From: Phlebiopsis flavidoalba
Lineage: Eukaryota > Basidiomycota > Agaricomycetes > Polyporales > Phanerochaetaceae
Length of the DNA stretch: 64,000 nt
NCBI GenBank assembly: GCA_035772785.1
Contig: JAOCPU010000064.1
Coordinates: 116,553-180,552, forward strand
Direction of reading: 5' to 3'
Shown: one piece after another, positions 45,592-57,600 of the stretch
How the letters are laid out: every line of letters begins with the position of its first letter
How positions within the stretch are numbered: the first letter of the stretch is position 1
Program-made: the position numbers and the translations under genes
The notes under the pieces: model-generated
What the model was told of the DNA's origin: nothing
What the model saw: only the letters and a program-made list of their open reading frames with translations
The model's database searches: none

Positions 45592-47500
45592 CTAATAGCT
45601 CGGTGGAGGTGGCGAAGGGGAGTGGAGCGCTGCGAACCATGTTGTGCTAGCCCGGCTGAGCCATATTCTGCGTACTTGGGTGGGAGGGTGTTGATGCTGA
45701 GCGCAAGCTCGTCAGTCATAAACGAGGTCGCCGTAGGAGCCGGACTGGGTGCCCCATTTTGCCGGCCAGTCCCGTTCATTGCCGACCCGCCCGTCTACAA
45801 GAACGGACGCCTTCGCATTTGGTCTCCAGCTCGGCGGTGGCTCGTGAGCGAGCATTTCTTGTAAACGCTTCGTGACGACCATTGACAGCAGTGTGTTCGT
45901 TGTTGGGATAAGGAGGTGAAGGCGAATCAGTTTGATCTGATCGGACTGGCGAATTTGGAGATTGTGGATGCCCCATTTCTACGTGACCAATGAAGTCGAC
46001 ATCTGTCCCCCGTATCGGCGCCATCGAGGCGAGAAAGAGTAGTATGAGCAGATGACGCGATGGAGGCAATGTACCGATGTGGAGACCTAGACGAGTCAGA
46101 GCTCCGGCCGACGCAAGCTTCGCATAGAGCCCGTGGCGGTGTAAAACGAGTTTTACACGAGATCCGGTGCCTGTGGTCGTAGCGTCATAGCTGGCCAGGG
46201 TTTTAGTATCACGCTCGGCTGCCACGGTATAGTCAGAAGTCTGCGGTGCTGACCCTTTCCTGTATGGCTTGGGGCTAGTTAGTGCAAACTCATTAAAATG
46301 GTCAAACAACACATACCTGATACCGTGGTGTCACCCGAGGATCTGCGCCCCCTTCGTCGTCTTTACCAACATACGCCGAGTCCTACCAGTATAAGCTATG
46401 ACTGCTAGAATCACGTGGATGATAATGGCCGGTATGGCGGTTTAACCCCTGCCATTTCTACCCGCCGGAGAGGTACTAGGCGTCGGGACAGTCGCTGAGG
46501 AGGAACTGGCTGAGGAGACGTTCGATGGGAAGGGTGCTCAACGGAGAGGCGGGAGCCTGGGTGCTAGTTAAGGAGGCGCCATTTGGGAAGAGTAAAGAGC
46601 CGCAGTGACAGACGCTTGAGGTGTGCTGGCCTGAGAAGGGGGCCTACTGGGTCTGTGACTTGGAGGGCGCCAGGTTCGGGGGAAGTCGTTCGAGTGGAAC
46701 TAGACGTGGTGGAGCTGGTCAGAAGGTCCGGGGGAGCTATCAAAAAAGGTAGGTCCACCGAAAGGATCAGGACCCTCCGAAAAAATGCTAGATAGACGCA
46801 CACTGCTTCTGCGAGAGAAATGACTTAGGGAATCAGACGGCAAGGAAAGAGGGTTAGGGAAATTGGTGGTAGACGCGAAGTGGGCCGGAGTGCGCGTCGA
46901 TAAGTGGGATAATGCAGAAGTAGCAGCTGAAGATGTTTCGCTTAGTGTAGAAGACTACGAAGCCATAGACATAGTTCAATGTCAGAAAGATGCGCTTCAT
47001 GGATAACCTCCAGATTACTCACTTGAGCCCGTGCCAGAAATATGGGTCCGGAATGATATAAAAATCGGTATGTTATCATCTTGAAGAATCATTGGGCTAA
47101 AAAGGAGAGGACAAGCAGCGCGTATACGGGCCTGATAAGAGGAAAGGAATGTGTGCCAAATGAGTGTGGTGGGGGAGTGAAGAAAGCAGACACGCCCGGT
47201 ATCAGGCTTTTGTTGTGAATGGGGGAGAAGCTAGCTCATTTCCACAACACATCTGAACCGTCTCCCCGCCTGTGCCGAGAGTTTTGCGATGATCTTATGT
47301 CTAGGCCCGGTTTCTGTTTGGAAGATAGAGACGGATGAGATTCGTACTTGAAGACAAGATCAGATTACCCGCCATGAATAGTGATCCCTGTTAAGTTTGA
47401 TAGAAATCCCACAAGCTGGTGAGAAGATGTTGGCTGGTTGTCACATAGCTGTGAACATTGAGGGCTTCGACGTGCTCTTCTTTGTTGGAGATGATCACCC
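45592..47500 (-). CDS. Single-pass membrane protein with double PPxY tail, paralog C
   Basis: The stalk near 46450-46780 is rich in Ser/Thr/Pro (SSTTSSSTRTTSPEPG; SSASSSSATVPTPSTSP). The TM is AIPAIIIHVILAVIAYTG followed by RTRRM (about 46370-46440). The tail has YTVAAERDTKTLASYDATTT, HPQSPNSPVRSDQTDSPSPP and LQEMLAHEPPPSWRP. Then MNGTGRQNGAPSPAP, TATSFMTDELALSINTLP and PPKYAEYG (PPKY at 45672-45683). In another frame the tail ends ALHSPSPPPPSY at TAG 45592, matching the other paralogs, so one base is probably lost or gained near 45640. The ectodomain towards 47300 has a GTGGETVQM-like block shared with B. The 5' end is uncertain. Confidence 0.55.
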
Positions 47501-47776
47501 GGATGGGCGCGTCCAGGATGCAGTCGGGGCGGGCGAAAGGACAAACATCGCTTCAAGACATCGACAGTAGGTTGGAGTATTCAAAAGTGTGTGAAGGGGG
47601 GGAAACGCTGTATTTACGAGCGTGCGGCGAGTAGTAGGGGTATGTGGTCGAGCGGCAGAATGGGTGCGTACACGGGCTTCAAGAGTCATTGAACACGCTA
47701 TTAAGCGAGTACACTGTAACATTGTTCTTGGCAAAAAGCGTATAGACAGCATAAAATAGATCACAGCCAAGGAAGC

Positions 47777-49560
47777 CTAATAGGCAGGTGGCGGCGGCGT
47801 AGGCAGCGAGCGTCGCACCCCATTATGTGCGCCGGCGGATCCATATTCAGCGTACTTGGGCGGGAGTGTGCTGATGCTGGCCGCAAACCGCTCGTCCGTC
47901 ATAAAGGTAGTTTGTGGTGGGAGCCGGGCTCGGCGCCGCCGTTAACGTGGGCCAGTGCCGTTTCATCGTTGCCCGCTGTCCGTCTACAGATCGCCGTCTT
48001 CTCCTCTCGGGCCGCCAGTTCTGGGGCGGCGCGTGGGAGAGCATCTCCCAGTAACGCCTCGCGACGACGGTCCACCTTCGCTCGGGTTGCTCGTCATCGG
48101 ATTCGGGACGTGCGGGCAGATCAGTGTGGTCTAATTGTGGCGGCGAACTTGGCGGTTCCGGACGCTGCTGGGTTTCCAATGGTCGATCACGTCCTTTCGT
48201 CAGTGTCCGCCTCGTCTCCGTCGGCGTATGAGTGGAAGCTTGGAGGGGCGAAGCAGTGAAGGCGATTTGACGGCGTGCAGAGTTTTTTGGAAACTCAAAG
48301 CTCTGTCCGTCGTAGACTCCCCGTGGATTCTGTAGCAGTTGTAGAAAGAGTTGGTGCTCAGGGACTGCGCGACCGTTGTCGTCGGAATGAGGGCGCATAG
48401 GGACTTCGGAGCCTGCGTCGGCTAGCTGCGTGAGGTTGGGATTATCCTTTTCCTTGCCTGGCCGCGCGTCTTTGAAGCTTTTGAGCGACAGTACGCTAGC
48501 ATATAGGCCGTGCAACGCCGTACCTGATTTGCCTGAGCTCTCTCCGGCACGGCGCCATCTTCGCCTTCTGTAGCCACCAATGTACGACAACACCAACCAA
48601 CGCAGCCGCCCATACGGATATCAAAGGAATGGCTATGGTCAAGTTGAGGCACTTCTTGAAGGCGTACTGGTTGGAGAAGTGGTGCCCGTTATACTTGCAG
48701 AGGAAGATGCTGGCTTGCTAAGATCGAACCCAGCAGGGTGGGCTGTAATGACTCGGCGTTATTCAGCCCCAGCACTCTCCTTGCGCTTTGCCCAATACTT
48801 ACACAGTGCAGAATTTTGTCGCGCATCTGATGGCAGAACCAACAAGGCCGGGAGCGACCCCAAAGACTGCTCTCCTCCATATCCGATGATTGTTGGGGAG
48901 CCATAGACGTCTAGACGGAGTTAAGGGAGATTTGTGTCAGCCTAACGAGACAAAGGAGTGTGAGTGAAAAGAGTGTGGTGGGAGAGGAGGGACAGGAGAC
49001 GTGACTGCGCGGCATGCCCTTCAACATTGTCCGTGGGGGGGCAGCGCCGGCTAGTACTTGCGGCATCTGACTGTTGCCACCCAATTTACGATGGATTTAT
49101 GTTCCTAGCTGTCGGTGGCACAAGGAGAGAGTTTTGGCTATGTAGAAGTTTTCCCATGAAAAGACGGGAGCAGCCATGTCGATGCGAGATTGCGTTACTG
49201 TCGGAGTGAGCGAGATCTGTTCATCGAGATTGGTATCATCGTTGGCACTACAAAGATGTGGGAGGTGCGATGGCGGTGCGATGGGATATATTCTAGATTT
49301 CCTATGTCTTCAAGAGCCGGTTAGGGATAAGAGGACTCGTCCGGGGAACGCAATTGATGTTCGAGGGCGAAGAGGCGCGGCAACGGAGTCTCTAAATGGC
49401 GTCTATGTTCTTGAAGGGGCTGTGTTTGCGTATGTTGAATGCCAAAGCCGTCGGTTACCAAATGCGGAATTGCTAACGCGCTCAACTCATAGTGAAGTCC
49501 CCAGGTTCCCCTCCGCGAGAAGATGAGCATCGGCGGTGCCCTTGAGTCTGACAGATCTAT
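47777..49560 (-). CDS. Single-pass membrane protein with double PPxY tail, paralog D
   Basis: The stalk has TTSPTSTPSRSAS. The TM is IAIPLISVWAAALVGVVV followed by HWWLQKAK (about 48570-48640), with an intron just after it. The tail has DNPNLTQLADAGSEVPMRPH, QRPEPPSSPPQLDHTDLPAR, WEMLSHAPPQNWRPERRRRR and SVDGQRA. The most intact C-terminus of the family reads SISTLPPKYAEYGSAGAH, then RRSLPTPPPPAY and TAG 47777. PPKY is at 47852-47863 and PPAY at 47780-47791. Ectodomain exons probably lie at 48900-49530. The first Met is not resolved. Confidence 0.6.
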
Positions 49561-49802
49561 GCATTACAACATATCGAGTAAGAACATTTGCATAAGTGTC
49601 ATCAATCTGGAAGGATGTGCAAATAATACATAGAGGCCCAAACCAGAACATCGCCTCTCAACAGCGTGGCGAACCGAAAAAAAAAAAGAAAAAAAGCAGA
49701 CCACCAAAACTCAAACGGGGGCAAGGCACTGTAGTCTAGCTTCTGTTTAAGCTCGCGGTCGGCGAGTCTACGTCAAATTACTTTCAAGAAGTCAGATGCT
49801 GA

Positions 49803-51560
49803 TTACGGTGGCGGTGGTGTGGAGCAAAGCTAGGGAGGACCCTCGTGAAGGGGATCCGACTACTACCTAAGTCCAGTCCGATGGCGAATAAGAGCGCAGA
49901 GGTTCGTCGCCATACTGTAGGCGAGAGGCGTGCAAGACTAGAATGACCCACTGATGGTCGTGTATTGCTGTGTCCTTGGAATTGGTGAATGTGTCACAAT
50001 GTTGTTTCAAATGGACCTGATGCTGGCTCTGGCGCGGTCACGCGTAGTATGTGGTGCCAAGTTCTGTCGAATGAACCAGGATGGTTCCGGAAGGGCGGGC
50101 TCGTATGCTGTGACAGGAGAAAGAAACGGTGAGCTGACGCGATCTCGCGTGGTAGGTCGGCTCCGAGGTTTGCAAAAAGGCCAGGCGCTCATGGAAGCGT
50201 GATCGCGATGAAAGATCTCGATCTTGACCTAAGTCATCAAGTTGCTCAAGCAATAACATTGTCCAATGCACTGCTTGAAAATCATTCCTAGCCTGTGCAT
50301 AATCGTCTTCCCTAAAGGCATATGGAAATTAGAGATCCGGTCACCGACGTCTGGAATTTTTGCCGCAGGGGTCCTGTCCACGCTATTTGTGACCTCCACG
50401 TCTTGGCCTAAAACCTACTACTCAATCCAAACGAGCCGCGACATCAAGTAGACACTTGCTCACTTAGATCGACTATATCACTCTTCTCTTCCCAAAGCTG
50501 TTCTTTTGTTGGACTCGAGGCTACGAACCGAAAAAGCCGTCGCTTGCGGCGCCGCCGCACGAAAATCCCCCAAGGACAATGGCTGCGAGCAGAGCCAGAC
50601 TCGCTAGAAACGATGGGTACGGCAGGATGACGTGGTGTGATCCAGGGGTGCTCCTTGTTCCCTCTGCTAGCTGAAACAGAATCTGCGGACGGCGTGGCGT
50701 CTGAAGATAAGAATGTGAGACGGTGACAACGTTCCGTGATAGTATGGGTGACGCCGCGTACCGCTATAGAAGTGGTCACAGAGCCAACAGGCGAAGGCTG
50801 GATGAAGGGACAAGCAGGACTGCGAGAAGTGAGAGGTGGTGAGATGGAGAAACTGGAGTCCTCGGGCGTGACCGAAGGGGAGGTTTTCTTTGTAGCTGCT
50901 GAAGGCTGGGGGCCCCTGTCGCCGGAGGAGAAGTCGCGATTGTCGACGCTGGTATGTTTTTTGAAGGATTCGAGTTTTGGCGGAGCCTCTTGAGCTATCC
51001 GTAGGTGTGCTGGAAGTGTCGGCGCTGGCTTGCAGCATGTTTATTGGTATTAGTGTGACGTCAGCAGAGAAATAGGCACACCTTTGGCGGCGTGTAAGGG
51101 AATTGCCAGTGATGTGCGTGCGTAGAGTCCGATGTCTACTACAAGTGGTATATATTACCCCAGAATTTTGTTCATGAGAAGAATGGGCTCTTGGAGAACA
51201 AATGTATACAAATGTCAAACGAAACGCGTGGCACGGCGATGTAATCATCACTATCGTTGGGTCTATTGCACACATCAACGTCGGAGGACTTGGCGAATAT
51301 CTAACGCCGGCGATGTGGCACTTCATCATGATATTTCGTATTTGAAAGTAGATCTGACAGATATGATTACTCAGATATTGGAATACCAGGGATCTAGTGA
51401 GCCCTATCACTTATCTCCCCTTGACCAAATTTCCTTCCGATTCTTTGGCGACTTTCTACGAGAGCTATCAAGCATTCCAGTTTTCCACGGAATGAAGTGT
51501 ATTCAACGTCCATTTCAACGACAGCCTCAATGCATACGCGGTATGGGAACACTACGTCAA
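49803..51560 (-). CDS. Single-pass membrane protein, diverged paralog E
   Basis: A Ser/Thr/Pro-rich stalk at about 50700-50950 (SPPATGAPSLQQ; SFSISPPLTSRSPACPFIQP in another frame). The TM-like stretch is FLASLALLAAIVLGGF near 50570-50630. After a frame change it is followed by FVRRRRKRRLFRF and SSPTKEQLWEEKSDIVDL. The tail further down has DLGQDRDLSSRSRFHERLAF and ends STPPPP at TAA 49803, where the close paralogs have PPPPxY. An upstream block near 51394-51560 has VEMDVEYTSFRGKLECLIAL. The frame is heavily broken, so the model is approximate. Confidence 0.4.
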
Positions 51561-51565
51561 CCTGT

Positions 51566-53950
51566 TCAGTGTGTATAAAGAGGCGGCAGTGTATCAAGCA
51601 AACCAGGAGGCAAGGTATTGAGCAGATATTCCAAACGGCCCATGCCCACAAGCTCCAAGTGTATCACTAGGCCTGGGTTTCGCTCTTCGTGGGACTAAAA
51701 CAGACCGGGAGGTAGCGCCGGTGCAGCATCTTGTGACACTTCGGCGATGTCCTCGGTCTGTAGGCGCAGAGTCGGGCGACGAGAGGGAGAAGGACGCGAG
51801 ATGTCTCCTGCCACCCGAGGGTTCGACGTCTGGGTCAGGCGGATTATATGTGGCTTTGATGGGCCTTCACCTCGCCGTAGGATGTCCTGTTGATACTGGA
51901 CACATACGCGGCGATGGATGGGTATTGGCTGGATCGATTGAGCCAACGGTGAAGTTGAGAGTCATTCATTAGCGCGTTGCATTTGCTCCCTAGATTCCTC
52001 TCTGAACCATATGCCGAATCTGCCACGGTGTGTGCTGCACTCATGAGCGAAGTGCGCTCTTATTGTTCACAGAATATGAGCAGAAACTCTTCTTAGCGTG
52101 ACAAAGTCACTCACGAGACATAAGAGGTTGTGTGTCGGGGCCTACAAACGGTCGGGGTTTTGACCGTTTCCGTCTGCTGTACCAGCATGCTAACAGAATG
52201 AGTGGGATCATGAGGAACCCACCAATGATAGATGCTGTGAGTATCGCGGGAAGGTTTGATCTCGATGAAGACGAGGGTCCAGTGGAGAGTTGCGATGCAA
52301 GGTGCCCTGCCCCTGTGGGCTAAGAAACCATCTTTGGGTGGTTGAGCTTGCTGGCTGGGTCATAAAGCGGCTGTGCGCACGATCACTTAGATGATCACAA
52401 TTCCAGATTCGGTGCCTGCTTACCGAGGGTGTTGTTAGAATCTTGGATGGGTATATGCTCCTGGAAACGGGCCAGAGGGACGAGGGAGGGGGAGAAGTAA
52501 GAAACGAGAAGAAGGAGAGGGAAGCGACGGTAGCGTGGTGGGCCGAAAAAGGACTGCGGGTGAGAAAAGGATGGCGTGGTCGAGCCACTAAAATTCAACC
52601 CGAGCGCTCTCCGAGGAAACCATCGCCGCTACCGAAGGCTGTGGAGTGGCGGAAATAGCTATGGTAGTGCTTATTGACTGCGACAGCGATAAAGGGGGCG
52701 ATGTGAAAGGGTTCGTGGTGGTTTCCTGGAACGTGCGAGACTGCGCGGTCGGTCTAGTGGAGTAAATGTTTCGTGGGTCGGTGTGGACGTAAAGATCAGC
52801 GCATATGTGAGCAGTATCAGTGGGAGAAGTAGGGTGCTGGACATGTTGCCGTCGTCGTCGTCGCTGCTTGAGACCCCTACGGAGGGTAGAGCGGATAAAA
52901 AGTGGGAGTAGTTGGATCAGGGTCGCTCCATTTCCCAGGCTGTCCACAGATGCAGTCGTTTGAAAGGGGCTGGCTCTTAGAGGACGATTTGGATTAGAGT
53001 GTTTGAAGATGAAGGACGTCGTCGTTGAAGCTGGAGTAAGGACCTCTTATGTGAAGTTGAGAAAAAAAGGTGACTTTGTGTACTCACTGGCAGTCTACGG
53101 GCGTAGTTGTTCTCGATGACATCAAAATAAAATGACTATGATCGCTTCGAAGCTTAGGTGTTGAGCAGAATGCACCTTCATACACGAGGGCAGAGGTTGT
53201 AAAGGAAGCTACCTTGCTAATGTGTATGGGGAAGTTCCCTCGTAGTGATCCTTGATAAAGGCTTCATTGGGCGTATGTGGAAGGTGTTTAATGGGGACGC
53301 CGGGGTTGGGCCTATATATCGTGTATAGATTTCTGCAATGCACAGCTTCCTTGAGTCGACTTAAATCTATCACCTCGACCTGATGGGCATGTCACAGGTA
53401 TTGAACGGCGTTTAAAGCCTTGAAAGTCATCGGAAGCTTATCGACGAAATTTTTTCCCTCTCTTGAGGGAGTTCCGATGCGATAGTGAGGACCCATAGAT
53501 TCTTGCGGAATACTAAACTAGATGTAACAGGGGGGAATTGTTTGTTTCCCGACTACACTAAACTGTGATATGTCATTATGGTATTTAGACGGGCGACAGG
53601 TGTCCTATTGAGACCTAAATATCTTTAGCATATTGGGTTTCGTGCGAAGGCATGCGAGTGAACATGAGAGTCACGTCAACGCCAACGCTGATGGCCCGAA
53701 GAGACCTTGCGGTGGAGCTTATTGTTTTGTGGGGACCCCAGTTTCTGTGTCCCCGAGATAGCTGGGTAGGTACTTGTATGAATCTCCGGATACACTGAAC
53801 GCAGGTTTGCCGCGCGGCACAAGAGAGTATCACGATCGTATGCTGTCCAGACTGTCCAAATATTTCACCGTGGTAGAGCGCGAGAAAAAAATCGTGGACC
53901 TGAAAGACGCGAAATAAAAAGTCGGGAGGCAAATGACTGCGACCTATCTC
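51566..53950 (-). CDS. Single-pass membrane protein, paralog F
   Basis: The stalk at about 52590-52800 has TAQSRTFQETTTNPFTSPP and ISTTIAISATPQPSVAAMV. The TM is LPAILTASIIGGFLMIPLI, followed by LLACWYSRRKRSKPRP and a donor site after PDTQPLMS (about 52105-52250). The tail has RRVCVQYQQDILRRGEGPS, RPSPSRRPTLRLQTEDIAEV and PALPPGLF, then a TAG near 51697. In the same frame after that stop the sequence continues HLELVGMGRLEYLL and NTLPPGLLDTLPPLYTH to TGA 51566, which contains PPLY. The TAG may be a sequencing error or the true end. N-terminal ectodomain exons towards 53930 are uncertain. Confidence 0.5.
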
Positions 53951-54239
53951 AGCAGGTATAATACAGAAAGATTACCACACTTACCATTCGCCTCTCAGGA
54001 AGCTTGTAAGCATCTGTGCTATAATTCAAACTGGGGATCTACAACGCTACGAAGACGTCTCAAACGATGAGCGGACTGCCAGGATCCAGATGTTTAGGAC
54101 GGCCGAGCGCTTATCCGCGATTTAAAGACCAGAAAACTGAGTAAGCTGGTGTTAATACCCCATTGACTGAGTAACTGGGTCGTTGCTCCGTAGCACTAGT
54201 GTACGTAGTATTGAAGTTGATAATAAGGACAGTCAAAAA

Positions 54240-54590
54240 TTTGTTACAGCACTTAGTCCGAATCAGGCGACCTTGCCCGTCTCCCATATGTTGCCATTCA
54301 GGCGCCTGTCTTCAGCTTGTCCTCTGAGCCTTGTGCATCCCACCGTGTGACCTCACGTCGAGGTCATTAACATGCCAAACGTCAAGAAGGGGTCATAGGT
54401 AAGTGGCTAAATCTACTAGTCCCGATCTTACTGAAGGTCAGCTTTGCAATACCTGCGAATCCTGTTTAATTTTTTATATGGCGAGGCGACTAGGGGAACG
54501 TAATTGGAGAAGTTATGTGGGCGGGTGCGGTGTGGGTGGGGGGTGACGGGTTATTTGTACAAAGTAGGGGGACAGCTATACGATCGATGA
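54240..54590 (+). repeat. Diverged direct repeat, copy 1
   Basis: Matches 55490-55800 in order: GCGCCTGTCTTCAGCTTGTC; an AGGTAAGT donor followed by TCTACTAG; AATTTTTTAT; and TTTGTACAAAGT followed by GGACAGC. Order and spacing are roughly kept. The conserved GTAAGT suggests a lost gene copy with an intron. Confidence 0.55.
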
Positions 54591-55489
54591 AGGCTGATCG
54601 ACGATTCAAAATCCGAATATAGACGGCGTAACTAATATCACGTGGCTAGACACGTGGCCCTACACGCTGAAATCTCCCCCCATCAACATTAGGATGTTGG
54701 CTTGACAACGGTTGGGCAGGGATAGGCACTAGGCAGCTGGGGACGGGGGTGACGACAGTGAATAACGGGACCCCAGCGGTAGTCGATGAGCGTCGTGGAT
54801 GCGGCGAATTTTACTAGTGCTAGCCTATTATTGCGAGACTATTTCTCATCTCGATTTTCACATGTTAGAACATCCTTGCAATAGTAAACGCTCTTCAAGA
54901 GGCAAAATACGCTCGATAGTTACCTCCCCACACCGCTGGCTTGACCACGACGCAGCAAAGTACGCCCCACATCGCTACAATATGCTGTCCACTTTGACAA
55001 AAATGATCCGCGCGCGAAATATTTTAGTCCTGCGAAAATAAAAACAATTACAGAAAGTCGTTATTTTGAATCTCTACGAGCTAGTCACTTTGTCTGGAGC
55101 TTTATAGGACCGTACTCACATACCGGATCTGTTCACTGGGAGCCACCTCTCTCGAGAGAATCACAAGGCATCTAGAGTCCGTGGGACTGTCATTGGCCAG
55201 GCGCCCACACTCAGCAGCAGGGCTTCAAGAGCCGATTATTCGTCCGGGCTCACATCGAGAAGTCTTCTCACAGATGAGGATAGCTCCTATAATGTGTATG
55301 TTTATTACTCTAATGTAACTGTTACTATAACCATGTCCGAGGAGTAAGGCGCCTAAGTACTTCCAGAGCGGGTGCAATACTCGCACCTCGTGGTGAGCTC
55401 TCAGCCTGTCAATAAAATCACTGGCAATACTGACATTTCTGAGAATACTGCTCAGGTACAGTCTACGAGGTACTGGCTATATTTATTCC

Positions 55490-55800
55490 TCATTTCCTCA
55501 TTTAAATTGCGGACAAGAGGCTTGGTGGGCGTAGTCTGAGCTTCGATGCCTAGGCGCTTGTCTTTTTCGCTTGTCCTCCAAGCCGTCTCTGAGCCTTTCA
55601 CGTACCGTCGTCGCTCGTATTCAAGAAGTGACACGCTCTAAAAGTCACCGAAAAGGTAAGTAACTCAGTCTACTGGCCATCCTCTAGGGTAAGTCTCTTA
55701 TATCATCTCAATTTTTTATTGCGGGACTCCGAATTTATTGCGCGGTGTGAATTTTTGTACAAGGTGGACAGCATACTACAAAGGGTCAAGTCATCTACTC
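55490..55800 (+). repeat. Diverged direct repeat, copy 2
   Basis: Second copy of the segment at 54240-54590, offset by about 1.2 kb. It has GGCGCTTGTCTTTTTCGCTT, AGGTAAGTAACT followed by TCTACTGG, CAATTTTTTATTG and TTGTACAAGGTGGACAGC. Confidence 0.55.
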
Positions 55801-55819
55801 ACCGCGCCAGTTTCAGCCT

Positions 55820-57600
55820 TCATCTATCCATGGTATAGTAGTGCAAGCGTCCGATCGCTGTAACATATTTTACACAAGATAAAGAATATGTTTCCCTTTC
55901 TCCGTCGACATACGGAGGGGGAGGCGTGCCTGCCGAAGCAGAAGGAGGGGACCTCCCCCCTGATTACGATTGCTAGATCGGGGAGCGTCGCACCGCACAA
56001 CATTTGAGCTCGGACGCCCGGGCCCCCCCCCCCCCCGAACCCCCCCCCCCCCCCCCCCTGGCCCCCCCTCCGCTTCTGGAGGCTCCGTTGCGCGCGGGGA
56101 CGAGGTGCGTCACTTGCGCAGTATCCGTTGGCGGATCTTCTGCGATGGCCTGGGAATGTGGCGGCAGCGTAAGACGACGCGACATGCCAGGAGGCTCTGG
56201 GGTACCCGCTATGTTCGAGGTCTCAGCGTCGGGATCGGGGCGCGTTGTAAGTGGCGACGGCGGTCGACACCTCGGCCGTAGGATGTCCTGTGGGACGCTA
56301 GATAGACTCGCGGCATGCGAGGGATCTGAGGAGAAGACGCGGTACTGGCTATCGACCGGATGAGCCTAGCGAGTGCAGATGATAATCGCTGAGGAGCGCG
56401 TTTGTCTGCTTCCATAACCGCGTCTGAGGCCGTAGGTAGATGCGTTTGTTGCTGACGGCGTGATGCTCGTGAGCGAATGGTGTCCTAAATCGATGCAACT
56501 CGTTAGCAGAGCTTCTTTGCCAGGTAAATTGTCGCTCACGAGACATGAGAGGCAGGGTAAATCAGCACCGAGAAAGAGCGCAGCTTCGAGCCCGTTTCCG
56601 CCTGCTGCGCCAAAAGCCAATGAAACCACCGCAATCACAAGGAAGCCGCCAACAAGAGATGCGGTGATAATCGCAGGAAGGTTGGCGGATTTAGACGTGT
56701 ATGGGCGCCGGATGGTTGGGACGTGGGGGGATTGCGAAAATTGCAAGAGTACTACTATAGGATATTTGTCCTGTCCTGGTATGGACGTGAATCGCTAGGC
56801 GGCGTGGTTTACTCAGATGACAAGGAACGGAAGTCTGATAATGACCTACAGAGAATGGTGATGAGACCGCGGAACTCGAGGTGCTTTCCGCGAGAGTACT
56901 TACCCCAAGTTACTGGTAGGAGCGCAGACTAAGGTAAACTAGTGTGGATAGTGCTCAAATTCATGTGTTAGAATAACATAGAACCACCGATACGTGCGAA
57001 ACGAGTCGCTCTCTGTAGAAGCCGCGATCACCAGAGTAGGATGTCAAAGCGCCGGGGCCAGTGAAATTATAGTAGTGGTCGTGGTCGTTAGTGTGGAAAG
57101 GGAATTGACACGGCCACTAGTGACAAGGAGGATAGGCTTGTGAGAGTCTCGGTGGTAGGTATATCAGGCACCGTTACGGTGACTGTCGAAGTGAGTACTG
57201 GTTCGGGGGATGAGGTGGGAGCGGGCAAAGGAGTGTTCGGGAGTGGATATGGAGGTGCACCAGTGGTGAACGAGGGGCATTTGGCCGGTAGTATTACCGG
57301 GTTGCCCACCAATGTTACTGACCGTAGCTGTAGGGGTGAAAGGAGTGGAAGTGGTAAACGAGTCAGAGGTCGTTCCATTGCTCCCGCATTCTCGGATGAG
57401 GTCGACGCGAAGGATCGCTCATGGAGAGGTTGAGGTCACGACGAGAGTATAGACGCACAATGAAAACAGCTGAGAAGGAACTTGTGAGCCCAGGGTGTGA
57501 GACGCAGTGTGATGCACTTACGAAGCGATATGGGTACTGTCGACATCGACGCTGTGAGGCGTAGGAAGTGGGCTCCGGATTTATGTAGAGCTTCGAATCG
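55820..57600 (-). CDS. Single-pass membrane protein, paralog G
   Basis: The stalk at about 57060-57260 has TPLPAPTSSPEPVLTSTVTV and TVPDIPTTETLTSLSS. The TM is NLPAIITASLVGGFLVIAVV (about 56620-56700), close to that of F, followed in another frame by FWRSRRKRARSC. The tail has DILRPRCRPPSPLTTRPDPD, TSNIAGTPEPPGMSRRLTL and ADTAQ-like residues, then a long glycine run from poly-C on the plus strand. It ends GTPPPPYVDGERE and TGA 55820, so a PPPY motif is kept (55911-55925) though not at the very end. The poly-C tract may have disturbed the frame. N-terminal exons are not resolved. Confidence 0.5.
56023..56058 (+). repeat. Long poly-C tracts (C14 and C19)
   Basis: Two runs of 14 and 19 cytosines separated by GAA, in the tail-coding region of paralog G. 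On the minus strand they are G-runs able to form a quadruplex. Such tracts are unstable and hard to sequence, so their length is doubtful. Confidence 0.85.

Larger units (their letters stand above)
53951..55819. other. Gene-poor spacer with duplicated segments
   Basis: No supportable gene. It holds two diverged direct copies of a segment (listed separately), a GGGTGGGGGGTGACGGG-type G-rich stretch near 54530 and an 80-residue open frame at 54799-55041 without motifs. Confidence 0.4.

Noticed and set aside
50667..51410. 247-codon minus-strand open frame
   Set aside because: Its sequence lacks the Ser/Thr stalk and TM features that other frames of the same strand show. It is probably a shadow of paralog E.
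55223..55330. Possible tRNA or small RNA in the F-G spacer
   Set aside because: No A-box/B-box pair or cloverleaf could be formed by eye.
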